Below are positions 52,101 through 61,372 of a stretch of 64,000 nt of DNA, piece by piece. The position numbers were made by a program, and so were the translations under genes. How positions within the stretch are numbered: the stretch's first letter is position 1; every line of letters starts with the position of its first letter. Below the pieces are notes generated by a model. The model did no database searches and had not been told where the DNA came from. It saw only the letters and a program-made list of their open reading frames with translations. This DNA is from CAZUAQ01 sp964618455 (GTDB taxonomy: Bacteria > Planctomycetota > Phycisphaerae > UBA1845 > PWPN01), in assembly GCA_964618455.1 (NCBI GenBank), contig CAZUAQ010000014.1, forward strand, positions 56,697 to 120,696, given 5' to 3'.

Positions 52101-54428
52101 TCACTTGCCCATCTGCTCGGGCAGCCATTCGTCGAGCACGTACCGGCAGTTGACCACCTTCTCCACCAGGTCCAGGGGGTAGTAATTGTAATGATTCGTG
52201 GCTTCGAAGCCGATGCGTGAGTCCGCCCGCGTGAGTCGGAACAATCGCCGGGCCAGTTCGATTTCCGACGCCGTCACGACGCGTAACCGCTGAATGATCT
52301 GGTCGCGCTCTTCCTTGGGGGCTTCTCCGCTCAGCAGCCGGTCCCGGGCCATGATGAAACGTGTCTGGTTCGCCACCGCCAGGAAGTGCGTGTACGCCGC
52401 CTCCGCCAGGCGGTGATCCTCGAGCACGTTCGCCCGATGTTCCTCGTCAAGCCCCGGGTGTTCGGCCGCCATCTCCAGATGATCCAGGCCGACCTGCCAG
52501 CCCCCGGCCACCTTTTCGAACTGCTGCGAGAGGATCTCCGCCGGATAGACGCTCCGCCAGTGCTCCATGTGATCGTACGCGAAGCCGACCATCGTCGCGT
52601 GATAGTTCGTCGGCTCAATGTAAAGCAGGTTGGCAGGTCCGAGCTGGATGGGACTGAAATACAACATCACGATATGGAACGGATACTCCCGGAAGGCTTC
52701 GCTGAATGCCCGCCACGCTTCGCGACCATCGCGCCATGACGGGCCGAAGCGCTCCCGGGCAATCGTTTGCAGCACCTGCTCCCAGTTCGGCTCGGGCGTG
52801 CGGCCGAAGTGCTTGATCAATTGCAGATTTGGTGACGGGTAGCCGCCGAGCGTCCAGCTCAACATGAGCCCGTCGACGTCCACATCCGAGAGGTTGTCCA
52901 GGTGCTCCGCCACCAGGTCCATCACCGGCAGATAGGGCACGACCGACAGTTCCCAACTGCAGTTCACCTGCACCTTGGCGAACGTGTCGAGCCCTTGGGC
53001 CTTGGCGTACCCCCAGTTGCGTTGTGATCGCGGACCGGGCCCCACGCACGAGAGCGAGTACTCGCCCGCCACCGTCTCCACGCCACCGCGGTTGATCGGC
53101 AGATCCCACTCGCTCACGCTCATCAGGTAGACGTCCTTCGGCAGCGACGTGATGATCTCCTCGGCCCACGCGTCCTTCCACACCCAGTCCCAGATCAGCA
53201 CCTTGGCGTCGGGGTTCCCGGCGTGCACACCCTCGGCGATGGTGCGGTTGACCTCGGCGATGCACGCTTCCGGTGTCCGCTTCGAGCAGCGCGGGCAGTT
53301 CGGCGGTTTGCCGTGCGCCCGGCTATAGCAGTTGGTCAGGTTTTCGACCATCGTGATGTTGAACGCACCGCCGAGCCCCGGTACCTCGCGAAAGACATAC
53401 GCCAGCCCCTCCCTCATGAAGTCGCGCACCTTCTCCGTGCTCGTGCACAAGGCGGTATGTCCCTGGATCGTGTCGGGGTGGCCGGCGACGTCCGGGTATT
53501 TCTCGAAGAAGGCGTCCGGCATGGAGCGCGGTTCGTTCATGTAGAGGTAGATCTTGATGCCGTACTTGTCGCAGCGCTCGACGAGGCGGCGAAGGTTTTC
53601 GAGCCGTTCTTCGTGCCCATGGCCGAACTCGGGAAACTGCGACGACGGCGCGAGCTCACGCAGGATCGTGTGCATCCATACGCCGTTGACGCCCGCCGCC
53701 GCGTAACGCTGTAGCAGACCTTCCGGATAAGGGTCGAGCGATGGATCGGTGAGCGGGTCGCCGTAGAGGGCGAAGTAGGAATAGAGGAATCGCGTGGGCT
53801 CCTCCGCCGCGCGGGGATGCGGTTCGAGATCCGGCGAGGGCTTCGAGAGATTATCGACGAAGGCAAATCGCGGCTCCATCGGGGCGGTCAGTTCGTTGCC
53901 GAAGACCGACTCGACGACCTTGCGAATCTCCGCACATCGGGCGTTCATGGCCTCGGTCGGCTTTTCGTACTTGAGCGGCGGGCTCTTCGGCTTGAGGTTG
54001 CCGAGCTTGAACCAGAGGAAGTCTTCCTCTTTCAGCGTGCGTGAAAGCCGCAATGCGTCCCAGCCCAGGAGCTGCATCATCTGGTCGTAATTCAGCAGGT
54101 GCCAGTTGCGTTTGATGACCGCAACGTAGCCGCGCTGGTGCTTACGCTCACTGATCGGCCGATGCGGCGGCAGCCCCATCGCGCGACCCATCGCGTCGAC
54201 CTTGGCGGCGGTCGTGCCGAGCACCTCAGCCATGCGTTCCAGCTCTGCCGACTCCCAGTTCCGCCACACGAAGGCATGCACGCGGCTCGGGAAGTGGACG
54301 TCGATGATCGGATCCGGCGCGCTGCCTTCCAGCAGCACGACGTGCTCATCCGATGCACCGGCGGTCGCGCTCCAACCCAGTGCCATCCATCCCAGAACGC
54401 AAAGCCATGACGACTTACGATTGAACAT
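52101..54428 (-). CDS. Large exported protein, possible glycoside-hydrolase-like barrel
   Basis: A 775-residue protein with a signal peptide (LCVLGWMALGWSATAGAS). The ATG at 54428 has GGAG about seven bases upstream; an ATG at 54431 is adjacent. The middle (about residues 210-560) reads like a TIM barrel: GVNGVWMHTILRELAPSSQF, YGIKIYLYMNEPRSMPDAFF, AFNITMVENLTNCYSRAHGK, KVLIWDWVWKDAWAEEI and DVDVDGLMLSWTLGGYPSPN, reminiscent of GH20-like barrels. Two Cys pairs (NCPRCSK and nearby) are unusual for that fold. The C-terminal 200 residues are helical and include HLEMAAEHPGLDEEHR. The catalytic residues cannot be assigned. Enzyme class is a suggestion only. Confidence 0.65.
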   Translation of the reverse strand: MFNRKSSWLCVLGWMALGWSATAGASDEHVVLLEGSAPDPIIDVHFPSRVHAFVWRNWESAELERMAEVLGTTAAKVDAMGRAMGLPPHRPISERKHQRGYVAVIKRNWHLLNYDQMMQLLGWDALRLSRTLKEEDFLWFKLGNLKPKSPPLKYEKPTEAMNARCAEIRKVVESVFGNELTAPMEPRFAFVDNLSKPSPDLEPHPRAAEEPTRFLYSYFALYGDPLTDPSLDPYPEGLLQRYAAAGVNGVWMHTILRELAPSSQFPEFGHGHEERLENLRRLVERCDKYGIKIYLYMNEPRSMPDAFFEKYPDVAGHPDTIQGHTALCTSTEKVRDFMREGLAYVFREVPGLGGAFNITMVENLTNCYSRAHGKPPNCPRCSKRTPEACIAEVNRTIAEGVHAGNPDAKVLIWDWVWKDAWAEEIITSLPKDVYLMSVSEWDLPINRGGVETVAGEYSLSCVGPGPRSQRNWGYAKAQGLDTFAKVQVNCSWELSVVPYLPVMDLVAEHLDNLSDVDVDGLMLSWTLGGYPSPNLQLIKHFGRTPEPNWEQVLQTIARERFGPSWRDGREAWRAFSEAFREYPFHIVMLYFSPIQLGPANLLYIEPTNYHATMVGFAYDHMEHWRSVYPAEILSQQFEKVAGGWQVGLDHLEMAAEHPGLDEEHRANVLEDHRLAEAAYTHFLAVANQTRFIMARDRLLSGEAPKEERDQIIQRLRVVTASEIELARRLFRLTRADSRIGFEATNHYNYYPLDLVEKVVNCRYVLDEWLPEQMGK

Positions 54429-54520
54429 CATTCGCTCCTGATCCCGGACCAAGATTAACGCTTCACCATCAACGGTCTATTCACAACGATTCATGAACCA
54501 TTGCCCATCATCCGCCAAAG

Positions 54521-55363
54521 CTATCCCGTCCGCGGGACGGGCAGACTCAGCTTACCCAGCACCATCTTCAGGTCGCTCCACGCCTTTCCCTTCTCGCCGG
54601 GGCTACGCAGCAGGTAGGCGGGGTGGTACGTCGGCATGAGCGGTGTCGGCGCGCCCGCCATCGCCGAGCCGGAAATGTAGTAATCGTGCCACTGGCCACG
54701 CAGCCGCCCGATGCTTTCACTGGTGCGCAGAAGCGTCTGCGAGGCCGGCTTGCCCAACGCCACGATCACCTCCGGCTGAATGATGCGGAGCTGGGCGTCG
54801 AGGTTCGGCCAGCAGGCGGCGATCTCGTCCGGCGCGGGGTTACGGTTGTTCGGCGGGCGGCATTTGAGAATGTTGCAGATGAAGACCTCGTCCCGCGTCA
54901 GGCCCATGGCCTCGATCATCTTGGTCAGCAACTGCCCGGCCCTGCCCACGAACGCCAGCCCCTGCTGATCCTCGTCCGCCCCAGGAGCCTCGCCGACGAA
55001 GACGAGGCGTGCCGCCGGATGGCCCTGGCCGAAGACGGTATTCGTGCGCGTTTCGCAGAGGCCGCACTTGGTGCATCCCTGAACCTGCGACTCGTCGAGC
55101 TGCGCCAGGGCGGTCTTTCGTTTTTCCACGATCGCGGGCTCGACGTTCTGCACGTGCCGACCTCCTGTCGCGCGCGGCGTGGCAGGGCGTGGAGACGCGT
55201 CGCGCGATGCCGTCCGACCGGCCGAGGCGGCCGATCCACGCGCCGGAATCCGGGCAGGTGTACTGAGCGACTTGGCCTCCAAAGGCACTGTGCCTGCTCC
55301 GAGGAGGGCGTCCGTTTCCAGAAACCGTGCCAGCGCGCCGCGAATTTCCTGCGTTCGTTCCAT
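54521..55363 (-). CDS. Family 4 uracil-DNA glycosylase (4Fe-4S)
   Basis: A 280-residue DNA repair enzyme that removes uracil from DNA. The frame is open far upstream, but that part is antisense to the next gene; the start at 55363 (MERTQEIRGALARF) fits the family. Residues about 1-75 are a variable Ala/Arg-rich extension. The core has GCTKCGLCETR with the first two cluster Cys, FVGEAPGADEDQQG (motif 1), FICNILKCRPPNNRNPAPDE and AACWPNLDAQL with the remaining Cys, and PTYHPAYLLR (motif 3). All four cluster ligands are present. It is divergent from the esterase gene at 55544. Confidence 0.93.
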   Translation of the reverse strand: MERTQEIRGALARFLETDALLGAGTVPLEAKSLSTPARIPARGSAASAGRTASRDASPRPATPRATGGRHVQNVEPAIVEKRKTALAQLDESQVQGCTKCGLCETRTNTVFGQGHPAARLVFVGEAPGADEDQQGLAFVGRAGQLLTKMIEAMGLTRDEVFICNILKCRPPNNRNPAPDEIAACWPNLDAQLRIIQPEVIVALGKPASQTLLRTSESIGRLRGQWHDYYISGSAMAGAPTPLMPTYHPAYLLRSPGEKGKAWSDLKMVLGKLSLPVPRTG

Positions 55364-55543
55364 GGGCGAGTGTCCACTGAATAAGAAAGGCCTGAATTCC
55401 CCGTTCTTCGTACGTGAACAGGGAGAGCGCGTCAATGGTGGAAGGGCACGCGGGAATCGCGCATAGTGAATACAAATGCGGAAGCCGCGTTGAACAGGGT
55501 TTCCTCCAATTCCAATCCGTTTTTCCGATCTGGAGCCCGCCTC

Positions 55544-58354
55544 ATGGCAGACATCACACGCATGCTGATCCTGGGGTCTGTCCTCCTGGCCGCTGCCGCC
55601 GTGCACGGGGACGACTCGCTGCGCGTCCTGACGGAAGACACGGCAACACCGCCCGACCACATGTTGGAAGCAGAACTGCTGAGTGAGTTCGACACGGCAT
55701 GGAAGGTGCGCGCTGAACGCTATGCCTCGATTCACACTCCGGCGGATGTCGACGCCTATCAACAGCGACTGCGCGCCGCGTTTATGGAGAATCTCGGCGG
55801 CCTGCCCGAGAGGACCCCGCTCAACGCCCGCATCGTCGGTGAAGGTGAAGGGGAGGGGTTCCGCTATCAGAAGATCATCTACGAATCCCGACCGCAGTTT
55901 TTCGTGACCGCCGTTCTCTTTCTGCCGACGAGCGATCCGCCGTATCCGGGTGTGCTCGTTCCTTGCGGGCACAGCGCGACCGGCAAGGCCGAGGAAGCCT
56001 ATCAGCGCGTGTGCATTCTGCTTGCCCGGCACGGCATGGCGGCGCTGTGCTACGACCCGATCGGCCAGGGCGAGCGCCACCAGGTGCTCGACGCCCACGG
56101 CAAGCCGGTCATCACCGGCGTCCAGGAGCACACGCTGCTCGGACAGAGTTGCATCCTGCTCGGAACCAGCGCCGCCACCGTTCGCATCTGGGACGGCATC
56201 CGCGGCATCGACTACCTGTGCAGCCGGAACGACATCCGCGCCGACCGCATCGGCTGCACGGGCAACTCGGGTGGTGGAACGCTGACCAGTTACATCGGGG
56301 CGCTCGACGATCGCGTGGAGTGTTCGGCGCCGAGTTGTTACATCACCTCCATTCCCGAATTGCTTTCCGCCAACGGACCGCAGGATGCCGAGCAGAACAT
56401 TCACGCCGCGTTGCGCTTCGGCATGGGCCATGCGGACTATTTGATTCTGCGCGCCCCGAAGCCGACTCTCGTCTGTGCCGCCACGCACGATTTCTTTCCC
56501 ATCGCCGGAACGTGGGACAGTTTTCGCCAGGCCAAGCGTATTTACACGCGACTCGGCGCGGCGGAGCGTCTCGATCTTGTCGAAACCGATGCCGAGCATG
56601 GTTTCACGCGGCGGTTGCGCGAGGGGGCGGTGCAGTGGATGCAGCGGTGGCTGCTCGGCCGCGACGCGGATGTCGTGGAACCGGAGTTCGACGTGCTCAC
56701 GCCGGAGCAAATGCAATGCACGCCCGCCGGCGAAGTGTTGCTGCTGGACGGCGCGCGATCGGTTGTGGATCTCAATAAAGCACATGCCGCCGAGTTGTCC
56801 GAGACGCGCCGGGCGCGATGGTCGGCTATGGATGATGACGAGCGCGTCGCGCGGATTCGCGAGACGGCATCGATACGTGCTCTGGAAGCGATCCCGGAGC
56901 TGTCGGCCACGATGGTCAAGAGCTTCACGCGCGACGGCATGCGCGTGAACGCATGGAAGCTGAAGTATTGGGACAATCTGGTGCTTCCGGTGTTGGAGGT
57001 TCTTCCGGATCGAGACGCAACGGGCACCGTGCTCTTCCTGCACGACGAGGGCAAGCAGGTCGGCATGGACCCCGGCGGGCAAATTGAGTCGTGGGTGAAG
57101 GCGGGGCGACGTGTCTGGGCGATCGATCTCAGCGGGATCGGCGAGACGAAGCCGCACATGCGCTATCCCGGATGGGAGCCCCGTTTCGGCGCCGCCTGGC
57201 AGCACTACTTTCTTGCCTACCTGCTCGATCGCTCGCTTGTGGGCTTGCGGGCGGAGGATGTGCTGGCGAGCGCGCGCTACTTGACTGGTAAGAGCCACGA
57301 ATCCGTCTCAAAGTTGCACCTGGTGGCTCATGGCGCATGCACTGTTCCCGCACTTCACGCCGTCGCGCTGCATCCGGAACTGTTCGATCGCGTCACGTTG
57401 TCGGGCGGTCTTCAGAGCTGGGAGAACGTGGTCAATCTTCACATCCGCGAGCGCCAACTCGAGAACACTGTCCATGGGGCGCTGCGCGCGTACGATCTGA
57501 CGGACCTGGCGGAAATGGTGAGCGCGAAGATGGAATTGACGTGGGAAGCACCGCTTGATTCACCCGAACACGTCGAATTCCGCAGCCTTTCATCAAGCCA
57601 TGATGCGTTGCGCCGACGTACGTTGACGCACTTCGCATCGGCCGCGTTTCTCAAGCCGCGCGAAGGCGAGGTAGATCCGCAACTCATCCGCTCCGCGCCG
57701 CTGATCATGCAAGAGGCGGCATCGGCGGAGGCGTTTCGTGATTTCGGCAGGGTGAGACGCGATGGCAGCGCATCGGGGGCAATCGTGTCCGGGCGATGGG
57801 CGGTCTATCATTGGGAGGATGGTGTCGACATCCAGGGACGCGACCACCGGCGATTGAACTACCTCTGGTTCTACCCGGCGACTGACGATCACTCTCAGCC
57901 ACACGCCCGTGGCTACCGCATGATCCTCGATGAGCAGAATTTCCCGATCGTCTGGCAGCCCCTCGACGACCTGACATCGGGGCGCGCCTTGTACGTGTCC
58001 AAGAGCCTGGAATCGGCCGCCTCCGAAGCCCACGGGCCGGCAAAGCCCGGACGCACTTTCGCCATCGAGACCGCCCTGGCCGCCCGGCCCGATGTCTACG
58101 TCGCTCGCGTTCTCGACGACGGCCCGATGCCCATGGGGCCGTACGTCTATCTTAACGACCGACTCGACATCACCACGATCCTCTGCCGCTGCATGCCCGC
58201 CCAGGTCGATGGATTTGTGGTGAACGACTATTACGATCTCGTCCCGCTCGACAGTCTCGACGCGCTGAACCTCTCCCCCGATCTCCGCCGTCAGATCGAG
58301 ATGGATACCATCCTCGAACCGATCGACTTGAACACCGCCCTTCGCTGGCCTTGA
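55544..58354 (+). CDS. Exported tandem alpha/beta hydrolase with extra C-terminal domain
   Basis: A 936-residue protein starting at 55544 with a signal peptide (MLILGSVLLAAAAVHG). The first hydrolase (about residues 60-390) has PYPGVLVPCGHSATGKAEE, ALCYDPIGQGER and GCTGNSGGGTLTSY with the nucleophile Ser, resembling acetyl-xylan esterase/prolyl oligopeptidase types. The second (about 460-680) has VLFLHDEGKQV and VWAIDLSGIGETKP, but LHLVAHGACTVPAL where GxSxG should be, so it has probably lost activity. About 190 further residues (RWAVYHWEDGVDIQGRDHR, RPDVYVARVLDDGPMP) form a domain I do not recognise. It probably acts on extracellular ester-linked polymers. A start at 55466 is possible. Confidence 0.82.
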   Translation: MADITRMLILGSVLLAAAAVHGDDSLRVLTEDTATPPDHMLEAELLSEFDTAWKVRAERYASIHTPADVDAYQQRLRAAFMENLGGLPERTPLNARIVGEGEGEGFRYQKIIYESRPQFFVTAVLFLPTSDPPYPGVLVPCGHSATGKAEEAYQRVCILLARHGMAALCYDPIGQGERHQVLDAHGKPVITGVQEHTLLGQSCILLGTSAATVRIWDGIRGIDYLCSRNDIRADRIGCTGNSGGGTLTSYIGALDDRVECSAPSCYITSIPELLSANGPQDAEQNIHAALRFGMGHADYLILRAPKPTLVCAATHDFFPIAGTWDSFRQAKRIYTRLGAAERLDLVETDAEHGFTRRLREGAVQWMQRWLLGRDADVVEPEFDVLTPEQMQCTPAGEVLLLDGARSVVDLNKAHAAELSETRRARWSAMDDDERVARIRETASIRALEAIPELSATMVKSFTRDGMRVNAWKLKYWDNLVLPVLEVLPDRDATGTVLFLHDEGKQVGMDPGGQIESWVKAGRRVWAIDLSGIGETKPHMRYPGWEPRFGAAWQHYFLAYLLDRSLVGLRAEDVLASARYLTGKSHESVSKLHLVAHGACTVPALHAVALHPELFDRVTLSGGLQSWENVVNLHIRERQLENTVHGALRAYDLTDLAEMVSAKMELTWEAPLDSPEHVEFRSLSSSHDALRRRTLTHFASAAFLKPREGEVDPQLIRSAPLIMQEAASAEAFRDFGRVRRDGSASGAIVSGRWAVYHWEDGVDIQGRDHRRLNYLWFYPATDDHSQPHARGYRMILDEQNFPIVWQPLDDLTSGRALYVSKSLESAASEAHGPAKPGRTFAIETALAARPDVYVARVLDDGPMPMGPYVYLNDRLDITTILCRCMPAQVDGFVVNDYYDLVPLDSLDALNLSPDLRRQIEMDTILEPIDLNTALRWP

Positions 58355-58390
58355 TACATCAACGACAGGCTACGATTGCGCTTCATGCCT

Positions 58391-58756
58391 TCAAGATTCG
58401 TCAGGGAGTGGTCGCATCCGAATCCGATCCTCAGTCACGACGGCGAAGTGGCCGGTCCAATCTTCACGGCTTTCAAGTGCTTGGATCGCTCTTTGATTGT
58501 CGTGGCTCGGGCTGCTGCCCGATAAACGCAACAGGATTATGCCAGACTCAGAGGGGAGCCCCCATCCAAACGCCAATTCCCCGAAGTCTTTATCGTGGGT
58601 AAGGACAATGCGGCTCTCCGCATGAGCCTTTGCCAGAACTTCCTCATCAGTTCCTGCGGGCATGAGCTCTCTGACTGAGATAATGTCGTGACCCCGCTGA
58701 CGGAGTTCCCTGATGAGAGAGCCCGCAATATTCTCATTGGCGATGACTCGCAGCAT
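58391..58756 (-). CDS. DUF5615 PIN-like toxin-type protein
   Basis: A 121-residue PIN-like protein. MLRVIANENIAGSLIRELRQ begins with the strand where PIN nucleases carry an Asp; here the residues are Asn and Glu. DEEVLAKAHAESRIVLTHDKDFGELAFG carries the conserved Glu, Thr-His-Asp and Lys-Asp-Phe segment. DUF5615 proteins are predicted RNases usually paired with DUF433 proteins, as here: the partner ends seven bases upstream. The module may be a toxin-antitoxin system, though experimental support for this pairing is limited. Confidence 0.85.
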   Translation of the reverse strand: MLRVIANENIAGSLIRELRQRGHDIISVRELMPAGTDEEVLAKAHAESRIVLTHDKDFGELAFGWGLPSESGIILLRLSGSSPSHDNQRAIQALESREDWTGHFAVVTEDRIRMRPLPDES

Positions 58757-58763
58757 GGACGTC

Positions 58764-58994
58764 TCAATTGGAGGTCAGGTAGACACGCTCCGACTTCAGG
58801 AACTCACTCGCATAAGCGAGGCAGGCCTGCACGTCTTCCCGCGTCAGGTAATCGTACTCGGCGAGAACCTGTTCCACAGTCCAGCCTCGCCCCAGTAGAT
58901 CGATAACGAATTCAACGGCGATGCGCGTGTTCTTGACAATCGGCTTGCCCACCAGCACGTTCGGGTCGATCGTGATTCGGTCCTGCCAGTTCAT
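58764..58994 (-). CDS. DUF433 antitoxin-like protein
   Basis: A 76-residue protein starting at 58994 (MNWQDRITIDP), with GAGG eight bases upstream; 59033 is a less likely start. RITIDPNVLVGKPIVKNTRI is the DUF433 signature, followed by a winged or ribbon-helix-like region VIDLLGRGWTVEQVLAEYDYLTREDVQACLAYA. It is probably a DNA-binding antitoxin that represses the pair and neutralises the PIN-like partner encoded directly downstream. Confidence 0.87.
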   Translation of the reverse strand: MNWQDRITIDPNVLVGKPIVKNTRIAVEFVIDLLGRGWTVEQVLAEYDYLTREDVQACLAYASEFLKSERVYLTSN

Positions 58995-59122
58995 CGCGTT
59001 ATCCTCGCTTCGCCTTTTCCCGGCTCGTTTCATCTCTAAGTATAGCCCCGTGCGAAGAGAAGTGCTCCCTCAGAAAGCCGCGGCCAGGGGTGTCGTTGGT
59101 ACCGGATCGCCGATGGAGTCAC

Positions 59123-59470
59123 TCATTGGAACCGCCAGAACCACACCGCTACCAGCGCCGCCTGCACGATGACGATGGCAAAAAAAATCAGGCGGAACTT
59201 CCGGTCGGCGGTCTTGTGGCGGAAGGCCAGTTGACCGATGGCGGCGCCCGGGCTCCCGCCCAATGCCGCCAGCACATGCAGCGTGTTCTCCGGCACGCGC
59301 CACGCTTTTCGCCTGGCGCAGGACTTGTCCCAGCCGTAGACGATGAATGTGGCGAGGTTGATCCCGACCAGCAGTCCCAGCCAGACGTTCCAGCCCTGAG
59401 CGTAAAACAGGATCCCCCCGGCCAGCGTCAAGAGCAGGCAGACGACGGGAATCACGTTCCTGGATTTCAT
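59123..59470 (-). CDS. DUF1294 membrane protein
   Basis: A 115-residue inner-membrane protein. The ATG at 59470 has GGAGGGG seven bases upstream; a longer frame to 59539 is not favoured. Two hydrophobic segments open the chain (VIPVVCLLLTLAGGILFY, VWLGLLVGINLATFIVYGWD). The family motif follows: DKSCARRKAWRVPENTLHVL, GGSPGAAIGQLAFRHKTADR, and a last segment (LIFFAIVIVQAALVAVWFW). Some DUF1294 proteins are joined to a cold-shock domain; this one is not. The function is unknown. Confidence 0.88.
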   Translation of the reverse strand: MKSRNVIPVVCLLLTLAGGILFYAQGWNVWLGLLVGINLATFIVYGWDKSCARRKAWRVPENTLHVLAALGGSPGAAIGQLAFRHKTADRKFRLIFFAIVIVQAALVAVWFWRFQ

Positions 59471-59539
59471 GGTTTTGCCCCTCCGGCGGCTCACGGAAGA
59501 TCGCGCCACATCTCGACGTAGCCCTTCATGGCTTGCCAC

Positions 59540-59809
59540 TCAGCCGCCAAAGCGGGAACGCATCTTCGACTCGTATTCGGGAAAGTACGATGCGATCACG
59601 GGCAGGTCGAACTGGCGGAGGATGCTCGTGTTCGGCTCGCGCTCCAGCAGAAACTCGAACGACGCGGTCAGCAGTTCCTCGCGCGTCGCCTCGCCGCCCG
59701 TCAACTGTTGATGGTAGGCGTCCGTCACAGTGACGCGGTGGGTCGTTGTGGCGCCGGACTCCACGGTCACTTCAAACGTTTGATTGTCGATCGATTGAAC
59801 GCGAATCAT
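59540..59809 (-). CDS. Conserved small protein of unknown function
   Basis: An 89-residue protein starting at 59809 with GGAG eight bases upstream. The first 45 residues form beta strands (IRVQSIDNQTFEVTVESGAT, THRVTVTDAYHQQL). The rest is helical with EATREELLTASFEFLLERE, PNTSILRQFDLPVIASYFPE. I recognise this last part as a conserved segment in short proteins of many bacteria, but know no function. A start at 59893 would add 28 residues without evidence. Confidence 0.78.
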   Translation of the reverse strand: MIRVQSIDNQTFEVTVESGATTTHRVTVTDAYHQQLTGGEATREELLTASFEFLLEREPNTSILRQFDLPVIASYFPEYESKMRSRFGG

Positions 59810-59985
59810 CGGAGGAACTCCAGGTCTGTCAGGCATGAAGACTGTGTAAACGCGGTGTCTATGAATGCCTTCAACGTAGCGGAAGCGCATCACATTGCCA
59901 AGCTACGAACAGACGTTCATAATGCGGGGCCAGTACATGAGTCGCTCCGCTTTCGGTTCAGATCGCGCCTTCCAGGGTAAAATGC

Positions 59986-60774
59986 ATGGCCACCATCCAG
60001 GACATCATCGCGTATGTCGAATCATTGACCAAGCACCCGTTGAATGGGGACGAGGGCATTCATCATGGCTCCGGCGAACGAGAGATCCGCCGCGCGACGC
60101 TGTCGTGGATGGCAACGGCCCGGACACTGCGGGCCGCCGTCGATCGCCGCGACGAACTCTTCATCGGGCACGAGAGCCTCTACTACCCGTATGACGTCGT
60201 GAACATGAGCGATCCGCCGCCGGACTGGCGCGACTGGCCCATCAACCAGGCGCGACGCCGGTTGCTCGACGAAGGCCATCTCACTTTTCTGAGGTTGCAC
60301 GGAAGCGTGGATGAGATCTGCATCCTCGACGACTTCGCACGGCAACTCGATCTCGGCCCCGCCGTCGTCCGCGAGGGGTGGGTGAGCGTCCACGAAATCC
60401 CCGCCTGCCGCTTCACGGAGCTCATCGAGCGCGTAAAAAAGAGAACCGGCATGCCCGCCATGCGCGTCGCCTATCCTCCGGATCCCGATCGGCCTGTCCG
60501 GCGCGTCGGCCTGCCCTGGGGAGGCATGGGCCTGTTCGTCAATGTGGAATTCCAGCAGCAACTGCTTTCTTCCGGCTGTGATGCCTTCATCGCCGGGGAA
60601 TCCGACTGTTATGCCTTTCGCTTCGCCACCGAGTGCGGACTCGGCGTGATCGAGACCAGTCATGAACTTTCCGAGGCCGCCGGACTTCACCACTTCACCA
60701 ACATGCTGTGTACGTCATTTCCTGATGTCACGTTTACGTTTGAAGAGGTCGAGGCCGTCTGGACGATACAATAG
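59986..60774 (+). CDS. Nif3-like dinuclear metal protein
   Basis: A 262-residue protein of the Nif3/GTP-cyclohydrolase-1-type-2 (DUF34) family. DELFIGHESLYYPYD supplies an early metal-binding His and Glu in place of the more usual His-Gly pattern. LTFLRLHGSVDEICILDDFA matches the HD-like strand. FVNVEFQQQLLSSGCDAFIAGESDCYAF is the barrel strand, and VIETSHELSEAAGLHHFTNML carries the C-terminal His and Glu ligands. Family members bind two metal ions in a hexamer; the biochemical role is unsettled. The sequence is divergent from textbook Nif3, so the family call is likely but not certain. Confidence 0.72.
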   Translation: MATIQDIIAYVESLTKHPLNGDEGIHHGSGEREIRRATLSWMATARTLRAAVDRRDELFIGHESLYYPYDVVNMSDPPPDWRDWPINQARRRLLDEGHLTFLRLHGSVDEICILDDFARQLDLGPAVVREGWVSVHEIPACRFTELIERVKKRTGMPAMRVAYPPDPDRPVRRVGLPWGGMGLFVNVEFQQQLLSSGCDAFIAGESDCYAFRFATECGLGVIETSHELSEAAGLHHFTNMLCTSFPDVTFTFEEVEAVWTIQ

Positions 60775-60907
60775 GAACGTTCGCGATCCGGAAGAGGCGG
60801 GCCATGCTCGACAACTGCCACACATAGAGTATGGTGATGTCCGCGTAACCTGGATCTGACGATACCCTGTTTCCGTTCGACCCGCTTTCTCTCCGGTCCG
60901 GTTCAAC

Positions 60908-61369
60908 ATGAGCGACCTGCCGACATCTCGAGAAGCCGACCGCTGCCTGGAGCGGGAACCGCAGCCGCGCGAACTGTTGTTCGGGAACGGTCGCGACTTC
61001 AACACCTTGTTCGAGAGCGCCCCGCTCGGCATCGGAATCTGCGAACTGGATGGGACGATCCGTCATGCCAACCCCGCGCTCGCCGCGTTCCTGGGCTACC
61101 GAGTTGGGGGGCTGGTCGGGCGAACGGTTCCAGATATCTCCCATCCGGACGACCAGCAGCAGGACGAGGCCTTGATGGGTGAGCTCCTTGAAGGTCGCAG
61201 GCAATCTTTTCAAATGATCAAACGCTACCGGCACGCCAACGGCCACATCGTTTATGGTGAACTCAGCGTTACCCTCATTCGTGATGAGAAAGGCCGTCCG
61301 AAGTACGGTCTGGGTATGGTATGGGATCTGACCGAGCGCGTCCTCGTGGAGGAGAAGAATGCCCAATAA
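60908..61369 (+). pseudogene. PAS sensor N-terminal part of a split hybrid histidine kinase
   Basis: 153 codons ending at TAA (61367-61369). FNTLFESAPLGIGICELDGT, RHANPALAAFLGYRVGGLVG and PDISHPDDQQQ mark a PAS domain, and IRDEKGRPKYGLGMVWDLTE is its end. The next 504 codons (61373-62887) are in the same frame, separated only by the TAA and one ACC codon, and begin inside the second PAS domain. A change of the TAA to CAA would restore one protein. It is either a recent nonsense mutation, a sequencing error, or two separately made halves. No strong Shine-Dalgarno precedes the ATG at 60908. Confidence 0.72.
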
Positions 61370-61372
61370 ACC

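Noticed and set aside
55364..57298. 645-codon upstream extension of the uracil-DNA glycosylase frame
   Set aside because: Lies antisense to the esterase-like gene and lacks protein character; the glycosylase starts at 55363.
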